DNA of 64,000 bases from Pseudomonas fluorescens (GTDB lineage Bacteria; Pseudomonadota; Gammaproteobacteria; Pseudomonadales; Pseudomonadaceae). The notes under the pieces were generated by a model, which had not been told where the DNA came from, did not search any database, and saw only the letters and a program-made list of their open reading frames with translations. Below, piece by piece: positions 63,041 through 64,000 of this stretch. Position numbers and translations under genes: made by a program. Positions within the stretch are counted from its first letter, which is position 1, and the number at the start of each line of letters is the position of its first letter. The DNA is taken from NCBI RefSeq assembly GCF_000967965.1, contig NZ_LACC01000011.1, forward strand, positions 248,001 through 312,000. The letters are read 5' to 3'.

Positions 63041-63597
63041 TGGAGCGTAATGAACAAGTGATTGCCGAGGTGTTCGGTTTGTACGAGCTCTTCGGTGACA
63101 GCGACTACATCGGTGAGCCGGTGTCGCAGATCGAGCACATGTCCCAGGCGGCGGAGCTGGCCATGGCCGAAGGCTTCGACGATGAAGTAATTCTGGCGGC
63201 TTTCTTTCACGACATCGGGCATATCTGCGCCGAAAGCGTGGAGAGCATGGGCGGCTTCGGTGTGGTCAGCCATGAACGGCTCGGTGCCGACTACCTTCGC
63301 CGCGCCGGATTCAGCGAGCGCATGGCACGGCTTGTCGAATACCACGTGCAGGCCAAGCGTTACCTGACACTCAAGGAGGCGGGATACTACGAGCGCTTGA
63401 GTGAAGCCAGTCGCCGAACCCTGGAATATCAGGGCGGGGTGATGACGGCTGAAGAGGCCGAGGCGTTCGAGCAGGACCCGCTGTGTGCCGTGAGCTTGCG
63501 CATGCGCCAGTGGGATGAACTGGCGAAAGAGATGCATGTGCCGGTGATTGATCTGGCGGTGATGAAGGGCAAAGCGGTACGGCTGTTGGCGGCGTAA
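63040..63597 (+). CDS. HD-domain mixed-valence diiron oxygenase, PhnZ/TmpB-like
   Basis: A 185-residue HD oxygenase that cleaves C-P bonds of 1-hydroxy-phosphonates in known relatives. Using PhnZ as I recall it, the iron ligands align as His33, His57, Asp58, His78, His102 and Asp159. The substrate residues align as Tyr23, Glu26 (SDYIGEPVSQIEHM), His61 (FFHDIGHICAE), Lys106 (EYHVQAKRYL), Ser124 and Arg156 (RMRQWDELAK). All expected positions are filled, so catalysis is likely. PhnZ needs PhnY to make its substrate, but no 2OG-oxygenase gene accompanies it. Translation is coupled to the FAD enzyme (TGATG). Confidence 0.86.
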   Translation: MERNEQVIAEVFGLYELFGDSDYIGEPVSQIEHMSQAAELAMAEGFDDEVILAAFFHDIGHICAESVESMGGFGVVSHERLGADYLRRAGFSERMARLVEYHVQAKRYLTLKEAGYYERLSEASRRTLEYQGGVMTAEEAEAFEQDPLCAVSLRMRQWDELAKEMHVPVIDLAVMKGKAVRLLAA

Positions 63598-63619
63598 AGC
63601 CAGTGATACCGAGTTGCTG

Positions 63620-63700
63620 CCATCGCGAGCAGGCTCACTCCCACACTGGATCTGTGATCGACACAAATCCCCTGTAGGAGCGAGCCTGCTCGCGATGGCG
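63620..63700. repeat. reverse-arm REP pair
   Basis: CCATCGCGAGCAGGCTCACT plus CCCACA and CCTGTAGGAGCGAGCCTGCT plus CGCGATGG, about 25 bp apart, between convergent genes. Confidence 0.85.
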
Positions 63701-63730
63701 TCAGTTAAAACAACACAAATGTTCAGGTGA

Positions 63731-64000
63731 CTACAGCTGCTGCGCCAACCCCTCAACCTGCTCCTGCCGCTCCGCCTGATTCAATTTGGGATGAGGATTG
63801 AGCGACGACCACTGCGGATGCGCCCGCGCTTTGTTCAGCGCCTCAGGCAGTTTGCCTTCGCGCCAGCTTTTATCCCGTGGCGTGGCCACCTGAATACTGT
63901 CCATCGCTGCGTGCCCACGGGCATTGAGTGCTTGCAGCAATTGCCGCTGGCGCAGCGCCAACAGGCGCAGCACGTTGTCATCCACCGTCAATTCGCGCTG
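63731..64000 (-). CDS. unidentified protein, C-terminal part
   Basis: The last 89 codons of a minus-strand gene that enters from beyond the right edge. The frame is open to the window end, so no start is assigned. Visible residues include VLRLLALRQRQLLQALNARG, SIQVATPRDKSWREGKLPEA and LNQAERQEQVEGLAQQL, a charged, Gln-rich, probably helical tail. I do not recognise a family. Confidence 0.55.
   Translation of the reverse strand, partial: QRELTVDDNVLRLLALRQRQLLQALNARGHAAMDSIQVATPRDKSWREGKLPEALNKARAHPQWSSLNPHPKLNQAERQEQVEGLAQQL

Overview
The window is a GC-rich, gene-dense stretch of a Pseudomonas chromosome, most like the P. fluorescens group. The evidence is gene content and order: the spu polyamine locus, then acylase, serA, rpiA-ilvA, rppH-ptsP and lgt-thyA, follow an order I recall from P. 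aeruginosa. The intergenic regions are full of fluorescens-type REP/REPIN palindromes (GGAGCGAGCTTGCTCGCGAT and GTGGCGAGGG classes). No phage, integron, CRISPR array, IS element, rRNA or tRNA was recognised. All assignments were made by reading the sequence; no database search was run, and family comparisons are from memory.

Layout. 1-6.1 kb: the start of a GspE/PilB-type ATPase, a small ACT-like protein divergent from an Lrp/AsnC regulator, a CYTH-CHAD triphosphatase-like protein, and argE and argA for arginine synthesis. 6.3-16.6 kb: a sulfur-starvation/sulfonate region with an orphan TauA-like binding protein, two tandem OprD-type porins, the 1-Cys peroxiredoxin LsfA and the ssuEADCBF operon, followed by a convergent TetR regulator. 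17.7-28.1 kb: the polyamine locus, with spuI divergent from spuB-spuC-spuD-spuE-spuF-spuG-spuH. Where spuA is expected there is only a 116-codon decayed remnant. 28.2-37.6 kb: an HD-domain protein divergent from a GlxA-type regulator, a HacB-like Ntn acylase, and several conserved small genes, including a solute-binding protein that seems to have lost most of its second lobe. 37.7-53.9 kb: core metabolism (serA, a D-2-hydroxyglutarate dehydrogenase, an FAH-fold enzyme, two SdiA-regulated-type propellers, rpiA, ilvA, rppH, ptsP, lgt, a long-form thyA). 54-56.9 kb: the cadR/cadA metal-efflux pair with a clear MerR-type promoter. 56.9-63.6 kb: a phosphonate locus with a LysR regulator, a three-gene 2-aminoethylphosphonate-type ABC importer, an FAD amine oxidase-like enzyme and a PhnZ-type HD oxygenase. 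The window ends inside an unidentified minus-strand gene.

How the parts work together. In the sulfur region, porins and SsuABC would import sulfonates, SsuE/SsuD would desulfonate them, and LsfA would handle the peroxide stress of sulfate limitation. The spu genes import putrescine/spermidine (SpuDEFGH), gamma-glutamylate polyamines (SpuI, SpuB) and transaminate them (SpuC); the final gamma-glutamyl hydrolase step is no longer encoded here. The phosphonate operon couples import to two oxidative enzymes but has no visible PhnY, PhnW or PhnX partner. The observations most worth following up are the spuA remnant, the HD/FAD phosphonate pair, the gutted binding protein, the strong intercistronic hairpins around spuD, and the shared AT-rich motifs in the sulfur-regulon promoters.
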